A DNA stretch of 64,000 bases from Kribbella sp. VKM Ac-2568 (GTDB lineage: Bacteria > Actinomycetota > Actinomycetes > Propionibacteriales > Kribbellaceae). Location of the stretch: NCBI RefSeq assembly GCF_004345365.1, contig NZ_SLVF01000007.1:434001-498000 (forward strand), given 5' to 3'. The position numbers and the translations under genes are program-made. The notes beneath the pieces are model-generated. The model did not search any database. It had not been told where the DNA came from and saw nothing but the letters and a program-made list of their open reading frames with translations. Positions 11,228 through 21,000 of this stretch are shown piece by piece; positions within the stretch are counted from its first letter, which is position 1, and every line of letters starts with the position of its first letter.

Positions 11228-12193
11228 TCATGCGGCACCTCCGTGGACTAGGGCGGCGGCTTGGTCTACGGCTGAAGCTACGTCGCCGTCCGGGGGGAAG
11301 AGGAGAGCTCGGCCCACTACGAGGCCGCGGACCGACGGAAGGCTCAGCGCCTTGCCCCACGACGCGTAGGTCTCCTCAGGGGCAACCGTCGGGTCGCCAC
11401 CCAGCAACAAGGTCGGCAGCGTGGTGGCCTCCATCACCCGGGCGAGGTCGTCGACGACCGGGAGCTTGAGCCAGGTGTACGCGCTCGTCGCGCCGAGACC
11501 GGAGGCGATGTGCACCGACTTGATCACCGAGTCCGGATCGAGCAGGTTCGTCACCCGACCCTCCTTGTGGACCGACCAGAATGGCTCGACCATCGCCATC
11601 AGCTTGCGCTCGGCAAGCTCGGTAACAGCCTTCGCGCTGCTCTCCAGCGTCGCCACCGTGCCGGCGTCCTCGAGGCAGATCCTGGTCAGCATCTTGCCGC
11701 CGTCCAGCCGGCGCGCGGCGATGTCGTCCGCCGAGCCGTATGCCGTGAACCGGTCGTCCAGCTCGAACGAGGCACCCTGCAGGCCGCCCCGGTTCATCGA
11801 ACCGATGACGAGCTTGCCCTCCAGGGCGCCAAGCAGGAGCAGGTCCTCCAGGACGTCGGGGGTCGCGAGCACGCCGTCGACACCCGGCCGCTTCAGCGCG
11901 GTGCAGAGCCGGTCGATCAGCGCAGGCCGGCTAGCCATCGCCATCCGGTCGTCGCGGACGCCGAGTGCGCCGCGGGCCGGGTGATCCGCCGCGACGATCA
12001 GCAGTCGCCCATCCTCACCGACGACCTCCCGTCGCCGCCGCTGCTGCCATGCCTCGGCAATCCGCTCAGGATGCCTGACCCTGATCTCGGTGAGGTTGAT
12101 GTTGCTCAGCTCGCTCGTGCTGAGCCCGTGCTGAGTAGGGTTCAGGCTCGCGCGGCCGGCCGTGCCGGCGGTGTGGCTGGTGGGGTGGTTCAT
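11228..12193 (-). CDS. Cgl0159-type TIM-barrel aldolase (probable DKGP aldolase, IolJ role)
   Basis: A 321-residue (beta/alpha)8 protein of the family named after Corynebacterium Cgl0159, which sits in inositol clusters. It has LLIVAADHPARGALG near residue 64, GVLATPD near 106, a strand with the candidate Schiff-base Lys in TWLKLPVVDD near 238, and LLGGDP near 262. No other aldolase lies in the operon, so it probably splits 2-deoxy-5-keto-gluconate-6-phosphate to DHAP and malonate semialdehyde. That function is inferred from context. Its ATG overlaps the iolC stop (ATGA). Confidence 0.82.
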   Translation of the reverse strand: MNHPTSHTAGTAGRASLNPTQHGLSTSELSNINLTEIRVRHPERIAEAWQQRRRREVVGEDGRLLIVAADHPARGALGVRDDRMAMASRPALIDRLCTALKRPGVDGVLATPDVLEDLLLLGALEGKLVIGSMNRGGLQGASFELDDRFTAYGSADDIAARRLDGGKMLTRICLEDAGTVATLESSAKAVTELAERKLMAMVEPFWSVHKEGRVTNLLDPDSVIKSVHIASGLGATSAYTWLKLPVVDDLARVMEATTLPTLLLGGDPTVAPEETYASWGKALSLPSVRGLVVGRALLFPPDGDVASAVDQAAALVHGGAA

Positions 12194-13131
12194 GCAGGCT
12201 CACCCATCAAGGTCAGGACCTCAGACTCGGTGGGCATGGCGGTGGAGCACTCGAGGCGGGAGGCGACGATGGCGCCCGCGGTGTTGGCGAAGCGGATCAC
12301 CTTCTCCAGCGGCCAGCCGGCCAGCAGCCCGTGGCACAGCGCGCCGCCGAAGCCGTCGCCGGCGCCGAGCCCGTTCACCACCTCGACCGGGAACGGCGGT
12401 ACCTCGACCCGCTCGTCCCGGGTCCGAGCGAGCGTGCCCTTCGGCCCCTGCTTCACCACCGCAAGGTCGAGCCCGCGATCCAGCAGCGCCTGAGCCGCCT
12501 TGTCCGGATCGGTCTCGCCGACCGCCACCTCGCACTCCTCCTTGTTGCCAACAGCAACGGTGCAGTGCTCGAGTGCCCGGCTGACCTGGGAGTGCGCCTC
12601 GCTCGGGTCCGCCCAGAACATCGGCCGGTAGTCCAGGTCGAGCACTGTGATCGGCTTCCGCTCGCGAGCCTCCCAGGCGGCGAAGTGCGCCGACCGGCTG
12701 GGCTCGGCCGACAACCCCGTCACCGTGGACCAGTAGATCCTCGCGTCCTTGATCGCCTGCAGATCCAGCTCGTCCGGATTGATAACGAGGTCCGGCGCCT
12801 TCGGGAAGCGGTAGAAGTAGAGCGGGAAGCTGTCCGGCGGGAAGATCTCGCAGAACGTGATCGGCGTCGGCAGCCCCTCCACCGGTGTCACGAACCGGTC
12901 GTCCACGCCGAGCTCGAGCAGCGTCCGGTGGATGAAGGTGCCGAACGGGTCATGACCGGTTCGGCTGATCACCGCCGACTTCCGCCCGTGCTTCGCCGCG
13001 GCGACCGCGACATTGGTGGCACTGCCGCCGAGGAACTTGCCGAAGCTCTCGACGTCCTCCAGGTGCGTGCGGGTCTGCAGCGGATACAGGTCGACGCCGA
13101 TCCGCCCGATGGTCAGTACGTCGTCAACCAT
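12190..13131 (-). CDS. iolC: 5-dehydro-2-deoxygluconokinase
   Basis: A 313-residue PfkB-family sugar kinase that phosphorylates 2-deoxy-5-keto-gluconate. Both PfkB signatures are present: GGSATNVAVAAAKHG at about 35-49 and GAGDGFGGAL at 256-265, the latter with the catalytic Asp. The N-terminal half carries the IolC-type ITFCEIFPPDSFPLYFYR segment near 91-108. The start shares one base with the upstream stop (TGATG) and its own stop overlaps the aldolase start. Confidence 0.93.
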   Translation of the reverse strand: MVDDVLTIGRIGVDLYPLQTRTHLEDVESFGKFLGGSATNVAVAAAKHGRKSAVISRTGHDPFGTFIHRTLLELGVDDRFVTPVEGLPTPITFCEIFPPDSFPLYFYRFPKAPDLVINPDELDLQAIKDARIYWSTVTGLSAEPSRSAHFAAWEARERKPITVLDLDYRPMFWADPSEAHSQVSRALEHCTVAVGNKEECEVAVGETDPDKAAQALLDRGLDLAVVKQGPKGTLARTRDERVEVPPFPVEVVNGLGAGDGFGGALCHGLLAGWPLEKVIRFANTAGAIVASRLECSTAMPTESEVLTLMGEPA

Positions 13132-14012
13132 CAGACTGCCTCGGCCAGACGCCGAAGGTGCTCGATGCTCGCCCGTACGTCGACCAGTGGTCCCTCACCG
13201 TTCGGGCGGTCCTGCAGGATCGTGTCCTGCTCGAGCACGTACCAGCCGCTGTACCCGGCCTTCTCCAGCGCCCCGACGATCGCGGCGATATCGATGTCAC
13301 CACCACCGAGCGGGCGGTACATCCCCTGCCGCACAGCATCGGTATAGCCGACCTCACCGGCCTGGACCTTCGCGGCCCACGCAGCGTCCACGTCCTTGAG
13401 ATGCGTGTGCACGATCCGGTCCGCGTGCTTCAGCGCGAGCGCCACCGGGTCGACCCCGCCGATCAGCAGGTGACCGGTGTCGAGCGTCAACCCGATCGTG
13501 GAGCCTCGCAGCACCCGGTCCACGTCCGCCGCGTTCTCCACCATCGTGCCGACGTGCGGGTGCAGCGTCGCGGTGACCCCGTGCTCGGCGGCGATCCCGG
13601 CCAGCTTGTCGAGATTGGCGAGCAACGTGTCCCACCCGAGGGAATCCAGCACCGGGCGGTCGTCGTACCCCTCCTGGCCGGTCGCGGCGGCGAGCACGAG
13701 CGTGCCGGCCCCGGCCGCGACGAATCCCACGAGCGACCGCAGCACCTCCGCGGCCGGATCGTGCGAAGGATCATGCAGTACTACGGGGACGAATCCGCCG
13801 ACGGCACGGAGTCCCAGGTCGGCGAGCGTCTTCGCCTTCAGCGCCGGGTCGTCCGGCAGGAAGCCATCCGGGCCGAACTCCGTCGCGGCGATCCCCACGT
13901 CGCGCATCTGCGCGAGCACGGTCTCCGGGTCGTACTGCCAACCCCAGCCCGGGACCTCGCAGACACCCCAGGAGATCGGGGCTCCGGCGATCCTGGCAGC
14001 AACGTCACTCAT
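13131..14012 (-). CDS. IolE-like TIM-barrel dehydratase/isomerase
   Basis: A 293-residue sugar-phosphate-isomerase-fold protein starting with IAGAPISWGVCEVPGWG, a pattern common to IolE homologues in actinobacterial inositol clusters. Metal-ligand candidates are in ATLHPHVGTM (about 150), LTLDTGHLLIGGVDP (about 175) and HTHLKDVDAAW (about 200). It may be the true inosose dehydratase, or act on a second stereoisomer alongside the 7436-8329 protein. ATGA overlap with iolG upstream and TGATG with iolC downstream place it second in the operon. Confidence 0.82.
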   Translation of the reverse strand: MSDVAARIAGAPISWGVCEVPGWGWQYDPETVLAQMRDVGIAATEFGPDGFLPDDPALKAKTLADLGLRAVGGFVPVVLHDPSHDPAAEVLRSLVGFVAAGAGTLVLAAATGQEGYDDRPVLDSLGWDTLLANLDKLAGIAAEHGVTATLHPHVGTMVENAADVDRVLRGSTIGLTLDTGHLLIGGVDPVALALKHADRIVHTHLKDVDAAWAAKVQAGEVGYTDAVRQGMYRPLGGGDIDIAAIVGALEKAGYSGWYVLEQDTILQDRPNGEGPLVDVRASIEHLRRLAEAV

Positions 14013-15010
14013 CGACCGATCTCCTCCAATGCCACCACGCGGTTCTCATGACGGGACAGTTCGCAAGCGTCGGCGATCCGGAACGCCTGCAGGGCGTCGC
14101 GGACCGTGCAAGGCACCTCGCGGGTGCCGGCGACCACCTCGGTGAAGGCGGTCAGTTCGGCGATGTAGGCCGGCCGGAACCGGTCCATGAAGGTGGCGTG
14201 CGCCGGGCCGCCGGGGAAGGTCACGCCGGCTTCGGCGGACTTCAGCGCGGTGTGTTCGTCGAGGCCGACGGCGACCGAGCCCAGGCTGCCGAGCACCTCC
14301 ATCCGCACATCGTGGCCGGCCGCGTTGTAGCGGGTGCCGCTGACCGAGACGAAGGTGCTGTCGTCGAGCGTGAGGAGCGCGGCGGCCGCGTCGACGTCGC
14401 CGTAATGGCCGAAGAAGGCCTCGCCACGGTTCGCGCCGGTGGCGAAGACGCTGACCACCTCGCGGCCGGTGACGAAGCGGATGATGTCGAAGTCGTGCAC
14501 CGTGCAGTCGCGGAAGAACCCGCCGCTGGTCGGGATGTACTCCTGCGGCGGCGGGAACGCGTCATTGGTGTTCGCGCGGATGTGGTGGATGAAGCCGAGG
14601 TCACCGGCCTGGACCTGCTGCCGCGCGGCCTGGTAACCGAGGTCGAAGCGGCGCTGGAAGCCGATGTGCACCGGCACGTCCGACGCCTCCACCAGCGAGA
14701 CGACCCGCTGGGTGTCGGCGAGATCCTGGGCGACCGGCTTCTCGCAGAAGGTCGGCAGCCCGGCCGCGACGCCCTTGGCGATCAGGTCCGCGTGCGCCGA
14801 AGTGGCTGCCGCGATGACGAAGCCGTCCAGGTCGCTACCCAGCAACTGGTCCACGTCCGCGGTGAACTCGAGGCCGAGATCCTTGGCGACCAGCTCCGCC
14901 CGGCTCGCGTCGGCATCGGCCACCACCACCTGGTCCACCGCCGGCAGGCTCTTCAAGGTCGCCGCGTGGAACGCGCCGATCCGCCCGACTCCGACCAACC
15001 CGATTCGCAT
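14009..15010 (-). CDS. iolG: Inositol 2-dehydrogenase (Gfo/Idh/MocA family)
   Basis: A 333-residue NAD-dependent dehydrogenase making the first oxidation, myo-inositol to scyllo-inosose. Rossmann motif GLVGVGRIG lies at the extreme N-terminus, the FCEKPVAQDL motif near 93, and the catalytic-region FRDCTVHDFDIIRFV near 164, the form usual in actinobacterial IolG. ATG 15010 has GAGAGGG just upstream; the open frame continues 23 codons further but overlaps the promoter. It is the first gene of the operon and divergent from the GntR gene. Confidence 0.9.
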   Translation of the reverse strand: MRIGLVGVGRIGAFHAATLKSLPAVDQVVVADADASRAELVAKDLGLEFTADVDQLLGSDLDGFVIAAATSAHADLIAKGVAAGLPTFCEKPVAQDLADTQRVVSLVEASDVPVHIGFQRRFDLGYQAARQQVQAGDLGFIHHIRANTNDAFPPPQEYIPTSGGFFRDCTVHDFDIIRFVTGREVVSVFATGANRGEAFFGHYGDVDAAAALLTLDDSTFVSVSGTRYNAAGHDVRMEVLGSLGSVAVGLDEHTALKSAEAGVTFPGGPAHATFMDRFRPAYIAELTAFTEVVAGTREVPCTVRDALQAFRIADACELSRHENRVVALEEIGR

Positions 15011-15094
15011 CCTGTGCCCTCTCGAAAGGCTCGTGTCTGAGTGATCCAGGGCCGCGGGAGGTCGCGCCAGTCGCAGCACCGGTTCGTTCCGGTT

Positions 15095-15123
15095 AGCCTC
15101 ACCCGGTCGGGCAAGAGTGTCAA
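15095..15123 (-). promoter_or_regulatory. Candidate promoter of the inositol operon
   Basis: On the minus strand a perfect TTGACA (15123-15118) is followed after 17 bases by GAGGCT (15100-15095). This lies about 85 bases ahead of iolG and is the only good sigma-70-like pair seen in the intergenic stretch. Confidence 0.5.
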
Positions 15124-15149
15124 TACTTTGTTAGCACATTTTCACATCG

Positions 15150-15165
15150 GGACATACAAACGTCC
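15150..15165. promoter_or_regulatory. Candidate GntR operator
   Basis: An imperfect dyad with arms GGAC and GTCC around eight bases (plus a T/A pair inside) lies between the iolG promoter and the regulator start. A wider TTTGT...ACAAA pair (about 15127 and 15156) surrounds it. GntR/HutC proteins bind such short dyads next to their own gene; assignment is inference. Confidence 0.3.
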
Positions 15166-15183
15166 TTCATGTAACCTCCTGCC

Positions 15184-15921
15184 ATGGCCGCCCTGCCGAT
15201 CCAGATCGATCGGACGAGCCCGGTGCCGCTCTACCACCAGCTCGCCGAGCAGCTCACTGCTGCCATCAGCGACGGCACCCTGCGTCCGGGCGACCCGTTC
15301 GAGAACGAACTGGCGATGTCCGACCGCCTCAGCCTGTCCCGGCCGACCGTGCGCCGCGCGATCTCGGAACTGGTGAACAAGGGTCTGCTGGTCCGCCGCC
15401 GCGGCATCGGCACCACCGTCGCCAACCAGATGGTGCATCGCCGCGCGGAGCTCACCAGCCTGTACGACGACCTCGAGCGCGAGGGCAGAACCCCGCGGAC
15501 CGACGTCCTGTCCCTGGTCCGCTCCGCCCATGACGATCGCGCCGCCGAGGCCCTCGGGCTTCCTGCGGGCACTCCGCTGGTCTCGATCGTCCGGCTCCGG
15601 TACGCCGACGACCTGCCGCTGGCGATCCTGCGCAACTGGTTGCCCCCGGCAATGGACGACCTGACTGTCGAGCAGCTCGTGGCCGACGGCCTGTACGCCG
15701 TACTCCGGGCCCGCGGGGTCCGCCCGACGGTGGCCCGCCAGCGGATCGGCGCCCGCAATGCCACCGCCGAGGAACGCCGCACCCTGCACATGTCCAAGGC
15801 CGAGCCACTGGTCACCATGACCCGCAGCGCGTACGACGCCGACGGCTCCCCCGTCGAGTTCGGCGACCACTGCTACCGGGCCGACCAGTACTCCGTCGAC
15901 GTCATCGTCAGCGAACGCTGA
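15184..15921 (+). CDS. GntR-family regulator with UTRA ligand domain (probable inositol operon regulator)
   Basis: A 245-residue HutC-type regulator. The N-terminal winged helix runs to about residue 75, with VPLYHQLAEQLTAAI and LSRPTVRRAISELVNKGLL; the UTRA effector domain follows (about 95-240), ending in SPVEFGDHCYRADQYS. It is divergent from iolG with 173 bases between the starts, so it most likely represses the inositol operon until an inositol intermediate binds. No Shine-Dalgarno sequence precedes the ATG (the bases there read ACCTCCT), so leaderless or weak initiation is possible. Confidence 0.88.
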   Translation: MAALPIQIDRTSPVPLYHQLAEQLTAAISDGTLRPGDPFENELAMSDRLSLSRPTVRRAISELVNKGLLVRRRGIGTTVANQMVHRRAELTSLYDDLEREGRTPRTDVLSLVRSAHDDRAAEALGLPAGTPLVSIVRLRYADDLPLAILRNWLPPAMDDLTVEQLVADGLYAVLRARGVRPTVARQRIGARNATAEERRTLHMSKAEPLVTMTRSAYDADGSPVEFGDHCYRADQYSVDVIVSER

Positions 15922-15944
15922 CCCCTGCCACCACAAACGCAGTA

Positions 15945-15986
15945 CGTCCGAACAACCGAGCGCCATAGCGCTCAGTTCTTCGGACG
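15945..15986. terminator. Bidirectional terminator-like double stem
   Basis: A perfect 8-bp outer stem (CGTCCGAA at 15945-15952 with TTCGGACG at 15979-15986) encloses a 6-bp inner stem (GAGCGC at 15958-15963 with GCGCTC at 15968-15973, loop CATA). It lies between the convergent GntR and glutamate dehydrogenase genes, as a shared terminator would. Confidence 0.65.
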
Positions 15987-16012
15987 CAAGCGACAGCTGC
16001 GGGGGCGGGGGG

Positions 16013-19000
16013 TCAGGCCTGGTTGCTGAGGAGGGTTCGGACCAGGCGGAGGCCGACGGAGAGGTGAGCCAGTTCCGGCCCCTCGGTGTCGACGATCTCG
16101 TCCATCATCGTGGCCGCTCGGGACAGTGCCGTCTCGTTCATGTCCTGCCAGGCGATCACGCGGTCCTCCGGCTCGGCCGCGTCGTCCGTCATCTCGAGCA
16201 CCTGCGCCGTGAGGCGGGCGTGCACCGCGTGCAGGTCGTCGCGCAGGGCAGCACGGGCCATCGTCTGCCAGCGGTCCATCCGCGGCAGGCCGATGATCCG
16301 CTCGAGGAAGAGCCCGAGCTGGAGCCGTTCCCCGAGGGCGAAGTGGACCTTGGCGACCTCCAGCACGTCGAGGTCCTTGCCGTCGGCGGTCTCCACGATC
16401 CCCAGCGCCGCGTACGCCGGCGGGAGGACCGCGATCCGGGTGGCGAAGTCCGCCGGGACCCCCTTCAGCACCAGGGCTTGCCGGCGCTGCTCGAACAACG
16501 CCAGCTCCCGGCCCCGCAGTACCTCCGGAAGCGCGGTGGTGAGTTTGGCGATGCCGGGCGAGAAGAAGTCGATCAGCTCGGCGATGTCGACCGGCGGGCG
16601 GCGGTTGCTGACCAGCCAACGGGTCGCGCGCTCGACCAGGGTCCGCGTCTCCAGCCGCATCGCGGTCTGGGTCTGGGCGTCGACGACGTTGTCGAGCTCG
16701 GAGTTGCGGGCGAGCAGCTCGGGCTGGGCGAAGATCCGCGACGCCGCGAGGTTCGCCCGGACCACGTCCTCCACCGAGCCGCCGGTCTCCAGCGAGAGCC
16801 GGTGGTAGGCGGTGATGCCGGAGGAGTTGATGAACTCGTTCACCACCTGGGTGGTGATGATCTCCCGGCGCAGCTGGTGCGACTCGACCTGCTCGGCGAA
16901 GCGGTCCTGGATCGCCCGCGGGAAGTAGCTGATCAGCTTGGATTCCAGGTACTCGTCGTCGGGCAGCGTGCTCTTCAGCAGCTCCGCCTCGAGCACGATC
17001 TTGGTGTAGGCGATCAGCACCGACAGCTCGGGCGAGGTCAGCCCCTTGCCCTCGGCCTTGCGGCGCTTGAACTCCGCGATGCTCGGCAGGAACTCCAGCT
17101 CCCGGTTGAGCAGCCCCTCGCGCTCGAGCCGGCGGACCCAGTCCTGGTGGACGTGCATCAACGCGGGCGCCTGCGCGGTCGCGTTGGCCAGGCCGATGTT
17201 CTGCCGGTAGTTGCTCTTCAGCACCAGGGCGGCCACTTCATCGGTCATCGACGCGATCACGTCGTTGCGCTGCTTCTCGGTCAGGTCCCCGTCGGCGACC
17301 ACCTTGTCCAGCAGGATCTTGATGTTCACCTCGTGGTCGGAGGTGTCCACACCGGCCACGTTGTCGATGAAGTCGGTGTTGATCCGGCCGCCCTTGGCGG
17401 CGTACTCGATCCGGCCGAGCTGGGTGAAGCCCAGGTTGCCGCCCTCGCCGACCGCCTTGGCCTGCAGGTCCTTGCCGTTGATCCGGATCGCGTCGTTGGC
17501 CTTGTCGCCGACGTCCCCGTGCGACTCGGCGCTCGCCTTCACGTAGGTGCCGATCCCGCCGTTCCAGAACAGGTCGACCGGCGCCTTCACGATCGCCTGC
17601 ATCAGCTCCGCCGGCGTCAGCGTCGACGGGTTGCCCTCCAGCCCGAGCGCGGCCCGGACCTCCGCGGAGATCGGGATCGCCTTGTCGGTCCGCGCGTAGA
17701 CCCCGCCGCCGGACGAGATCAGCGCGGCCTCGTAGTCCGCCCAGGACGAGCGCGGCAGGTCGAACAACCGCCGCCGCTCGACATACGAAGTCGCCGCGTC
17801 CGGGTTGGGGTCGAGGAAGATGTGCCGGTGGTCGAAGGCCGCGACCAGCCGGATGTGCTCCGACAGCAGCATCCCGTTGCCGAACACGTCACCGGACATG
17901 TCGCCGACGCCGACGACGGTGAAGTCGGTGTTCTGGCAGTCGTGGCCCATCTCGCGGAAGTGCCGCTTGACCGACTCCCACGCACCGCGCGCGGTGATGC
18001 CCATCGCCTTGTGGTCGTAGCCGACCGAACCACCCGAGGCGAACGCGTCACCGAGCCAGAAGCCGTACTGCTTGGCCACGCCGTTCGCGATGTCGGAGAA
18101 GGTCGCCGTGCCCTTGTCGGCGGCGACCACCAGGTATGCGTCGTCCCCGTCGTAGCGGACCACTTCGCGCGGCGGGACGATCGCACCGGCAACGATGTTG
18201 TCGGTGATGTCGAGCAGCCCGGAGATGAACGTCTTGTACGACGCGATCCCCTCGGCCAGCCAGGCGTCCCGGTCCGCGGCCGGGTCCGGCAGCTGCTTGG
18301 CGTAGAAGCCGCCCTTCGCGCCGACCGGCACGATCACCGAGTTCTTCACCATCTGCGCCTTGACCAGTCCGAGCACCTCGGTACGGAAGTCCTCGCGCCG
18401 GTCCGACCAGCGCAGACCACCGCGCGCGACCGCGCCGAAGCGCAGGTGCACGCCTTCGACCCGCGGTGAGTAGACGAAGATCTCGTACGCCGGACGCGGC
18501 TGCGGCAGGTCCGGGATCGCCTTCGGCTCCAGCTTGATCGAGATGTAGTCGCGCGGTTGCCCGTCCGGTCCCGGCTGGTAGTAGTTCGTCCGCAGGGTGG
18601 CCTTGATGACGGTCAGGTAGCCGCGCAGGATCCGGTCCTCGTCCAGGCTCTGCACGGTGTCCAGGGCGGCGACGATCTCCTTCTCCAGCTGGTCCACCGC
18701 GTTCGTCCGGTCCGGGTCGTCGGCGGCACCGTGAGCGGGGTCGAAGCTGGTCTCGAACAGCCGGACGAGCAGGTTCGCCACGTCGACGTGGTTGAGGAAG
18801 GTCCGCTCGATGTAGAGCTGGCTGAACGGCGTACCGCCCTGCCGGATGTAGCGCTGGTAGGCGCGCAGGATGGAGACCTGCCGCCAGCTGAGGTTGCCGC
18901 GCAGTACCAGGGCGTTCAGGCTGTCGCTCTCGGCCCGGCCTTCCCAGACGGCCTGGAAGGTCTCGGAGAAGAGCCTGCGCAGCTCCTCCCGCTCCTGGTA

Positions 19001-20878
19001 GCCACCCGGCGTCCGCAGTCCGAAGTCATAGATATACGCCGTGTCCGCGGGCCGGCGGATCTCGTACGGCCGCTCGTCGATCACTTCGACACCCATGTGC
19101 GTCAGCAGTGGGAGCACCTGGGACAGCGACAGCGCGGTACCGGTCCGGTAGACCTTGAAGCGGCGCTCGCCCTCCCAGGCCTCGTCGATCGGGGTGTAGA
19201 GGGACATGGCCAGGCCGTCCTCGGCGGGCAGGCCGTCCAGGATCGTCACGTCCTTGACCGCGACCCGGGCGTCGAAGTCCTCCTTGTACGCCTCCGGGAA
19301 GGCGGTGGCGTACTGGCTGCTCAACCGGGTGACGGCGCCGTCGCCGCCGAGGGCGTGCAGCGCGACGTTGAAGTCGTCCTGCCAGGCGCGGGTGGCCTCG
19401 ACCACCTTCTGCTCGAGCAGGTCCGCGTCGAACTCGCCGACGGTCTCGCCCTGCTTCATCCGGACGACGAAGTGCACTCGGGCCAGCACGGACTCGGTCA
19501 CGTAGGCGGCGTAGTCCACAGACTCCGCGCCGATCGCGTCCTTGAGGATCTGCTGCATCTTCAGCCGGACCGCGGTGGTGTAGCGGTCACGCGGTAGGTA
19601 GACGAGGCAGGACAGGTACCGGTTGTAGACGTCGCGGCGGACGAACAGCTTGACCGCGCGGCGCTCCTGCAGGTGCAGCACGGACTGCACGATCGGCAGC
19701 AGGTCCTCCACCGGCGCCTGCAGCAACTCGTCGCGCGGGTAGGTCTCCAGCACGTCCAGCAGGCCCTTGCCGCTGTGGCTGTTCGGGTCGAAGCCGGTCA
19801 GCCGGAACAGCTCGAGCGCCTTGCGGCGCAGTACGGGCACCTGCATGACGCTCTCGGTGTACGCGGTGGACGAGAGCAGGCCGATGAACCGCAGCTCGGA
19901 CACCGGCTCGCCGTCCTCGTCGAACTGCTTGATCCCGACGTAGTCCAGGTACGACGAGCGGTGCACGGTCGAGCGGGAGTTCGCCTTGGTCAGGATCAGC
20001 AGCTTCTTCTCCCGGGCCTTGGCACTCACCTCCGGCGGCAGCAGTCCGGTGTTCTCGTCCAGCTTCGGGTCCTGGCGCAGGATGCCGAGGCCGGTGCCGG
20101 GCACGCCCCGCAGGACGCCCTGCTCTCCGCGCATGGTGAAGCTGTACTCGCGGAAGCCGAGGAAGGTGAAGTGCTCATCGGCGAGCCATTCGAGCAGCTC
20201 CCGGGCCTCCTCCACCTCGCCGGCGCTGACCGGCAGTTTGCTCGGGTCGAGCCCGGCGGCGATGTTGATCGCCTTCTCGTGCATTTTCGGCCAGTCCTCG
20301 ACCGCCTCGCGGACGTCGTTGAGGACCTTCAGCAGCGCCTTCTCCAGCTCCCGGTGCTCGGTGGTGTCGGAGATGCGATCCACCTCGAGGTGCATCCAGC
20401 TCTCCCGGACGAGGTCGTGCTCGTCGGCCGGGGCAGCGTCGTCGAGGACCTCCTGCAGAGTGCCGGCGATGTCCCGGCGGACCACGAACTGCGGGTGCAC
20501 CAGCAGCTGCAGCTCCAGGTTCCGCTCGGTGATCACCATCGCGGCCGAGTCGACCAGGAACGGCATGTCGTCGACCACGATCTCCACCACGGTCTGGCCG
20601 TTCGCGGTCCAGCCGTGCTCCTCGAGCGTCGGCGTGAACACCTGCACCTTGGCGGTGCCCTGCGGCCGCGACAGCGCGGACTTGTAGTGGTGCCTGGCAG
20701 CGCCCAGACAGTCGGTCGGTTGCCGCTCGGCGACGTCCTCGGCGGCCACGTAGCGGTAGTACCGCTCCAGGAAGGTCTTCAGCTTCCCGGGGTCGACCGA
20801 CTTGTCGTGGCCGTGTGTTCCGGCCTCTACCGCCTTTGCGAGAACATCCGCCTTCTGGACGTCCAGCTTGCTCTGCAT
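16013..20878 (-). CDS. NAD-specific glutamate dehydrogenase, large (about 180 kDa) type
   Basis: A 1,621-residue protein of the Bac_GDH family, which deaminates glutamate to 2-oxoglutarate with NAD. The N-terminal ~700 residues contain ACT-like regulatory regions; the catalytic core follows, with the glutamate-site VARGGLRWSDRREDFRTEV and the Lys-bearing VPVGAKGGFYAKQLP near 850-905, then the GVGDMSGDVFGNGML nucleotide-binding stretch near 990. Length matches the family. ATG 20878 was chosen over a longer open frame because MQSKLD is followed at once by conserved sequence and GGTGGGG lies just upstream. It stands alone; it could feed carbon from amino-acid use. Confidence 0.93.
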   Translation of the reverse strand: MQSKLDVQKADVLAKAVEAGTHGHDKSVDPGKLKTFLERYYRYVAAEDVAERQPTDCLGAARHHYKSALSRPQGTAKVQVFTPTLEEHGWTANGQTVVEIVVDDMPFLVDSAAMVITERNLELQLLVHPQFVVRRDIAGTLQEVLDDAAPADEHDLVRESWMHLEVDRISDTTEHRELEKALLKVLNDVREAVEDWPKMHEKAINIAAGLDPSKLPVSAGEVEEARELLEWLADEHFTFLGFREYSFTMRGEQGVLRGVPGTGLGILRQDPKLDENTGLLPPEVSAKAREKKLLILTKANSRSTVHRSSYLDYVGIKQFDEDGEPVSELRFIGLLSSTAYTESVMQVPVLRRKALELFRLTGFDPNSHSGKGLLDVLETYPRDELLQAPVEDLLPIVQSVLHLQERRAVKLFVRRDVYNRYLSCLVYLPRDRYTTAVRLKMQQILKDAIGAESVDYAAYVTESVLARVHFVVRMKQGETVGEFDADLLEQKVVEATRAWQDDFNVALHALGGDGAVTRLSSQYATAFPEAYKEDFDARVAVKDVTILDGLPAEDGLAMSLYTPIDEAWEGERRFKVYRTGTALSLSQVLPLLTHMGVEVIDERPYEIRRPADTAYIYDFGLRTPGGYQEREELRRLFSETFQAVWEGRAESDSLNALVLRGNLSWRQVSILRAYQRYIRQGGTPFSQLYIERTFLNHVDVANLLVRLFETSFDPAHGAADDPDRTNAVDQLEKEIVAALDTVQSLDEDRILRGYLTVIKATLRTNYYQPGPDGQPRDYISIKLEPKAIPDLPQPRPAYEIFVYSPRVEGVHLRFGAVARGGLRWSDRREDFRTEVLGLVKAQMVKNSVIVPVGAKGGFYAKQLPDPAADRDAWLAEGIASYKTFISGLLDITDNIVAGAIVPPREVVRYDGDDAYLVVAADKGTATFSDIANGVAKQYGFWLGDAFASGGSVGYDHKAMGITARGAWESVKRHFREMGHDCQNTDFTVVGVGDMSGDVFGNGMLLSEHIRLVAAFDHRHIFLDPNPDAATSYVERRRLFDLPRSSWADYEAALISSGGGVYARTDKAIPISAEVRAALGLEGNPSTLTPAELMQAIVKAPVDLFWNGGIGTYVKASAESHGDVGDKANDAIRINGKDLQAKAVGEGGNLGFTQLGRIEYAAKGGRINTDFIDNVAGVDTSDHEVNIKILLDKVVADGDLTEKQRNDVIASMTDEVAALVLKSNYRQNIGLANATAQAPALMHVHQDWVRRLEREGLLNRELEFLPSIAEFKRRKAEGKGLTSPELSVLIAYTKIVLEAELLKSTLPDDEYLESKLISYFPRAIQDRFAEQVESHQLRREIITTQVVNEFINSSGITAYHRLSLETGGSVEDVVRANLAASRIFAQPELLARNSELDNVVDAQTQTAMRLETRTLVERATRWLVSNRRPPVDIAELIDFFSPGIAKLTTALPEVLRGRELALFEQRRQALVLKGVPADFATRIAVLPPAYAALGIVETADGKDLDVLEVAKVHFALGERLQLGLFLERIIGLPRMDRWQTMARAALRDDLHAVHARLTAQVLEMTDDAAEPEDRVIAWQDMNETALSRAATMMDEIVDTEGPELAHLSVGLRLVRTLLSNQA

Positions 20879-21000
20879 TCCCCACCGTCTCCACGCGTGA
20901 CATGACGCTCTGCGCCGGGCCGCACGCCTTTGTGCGCCTCCCTCAGACATTAGTCCACTTCAGTCACTGGTGTGATGTCGGGACGGTCCTTTCCGATGCC

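Noticed and set aside
16064..18469. 801-codon plus-strand open frame
   Set aside because: Lies antisense to the glutamate dehydrogenase gene; composition (Arg, Val, Asp, Leu, His runs) is that of high-GC antisense frames and no domain is visible.
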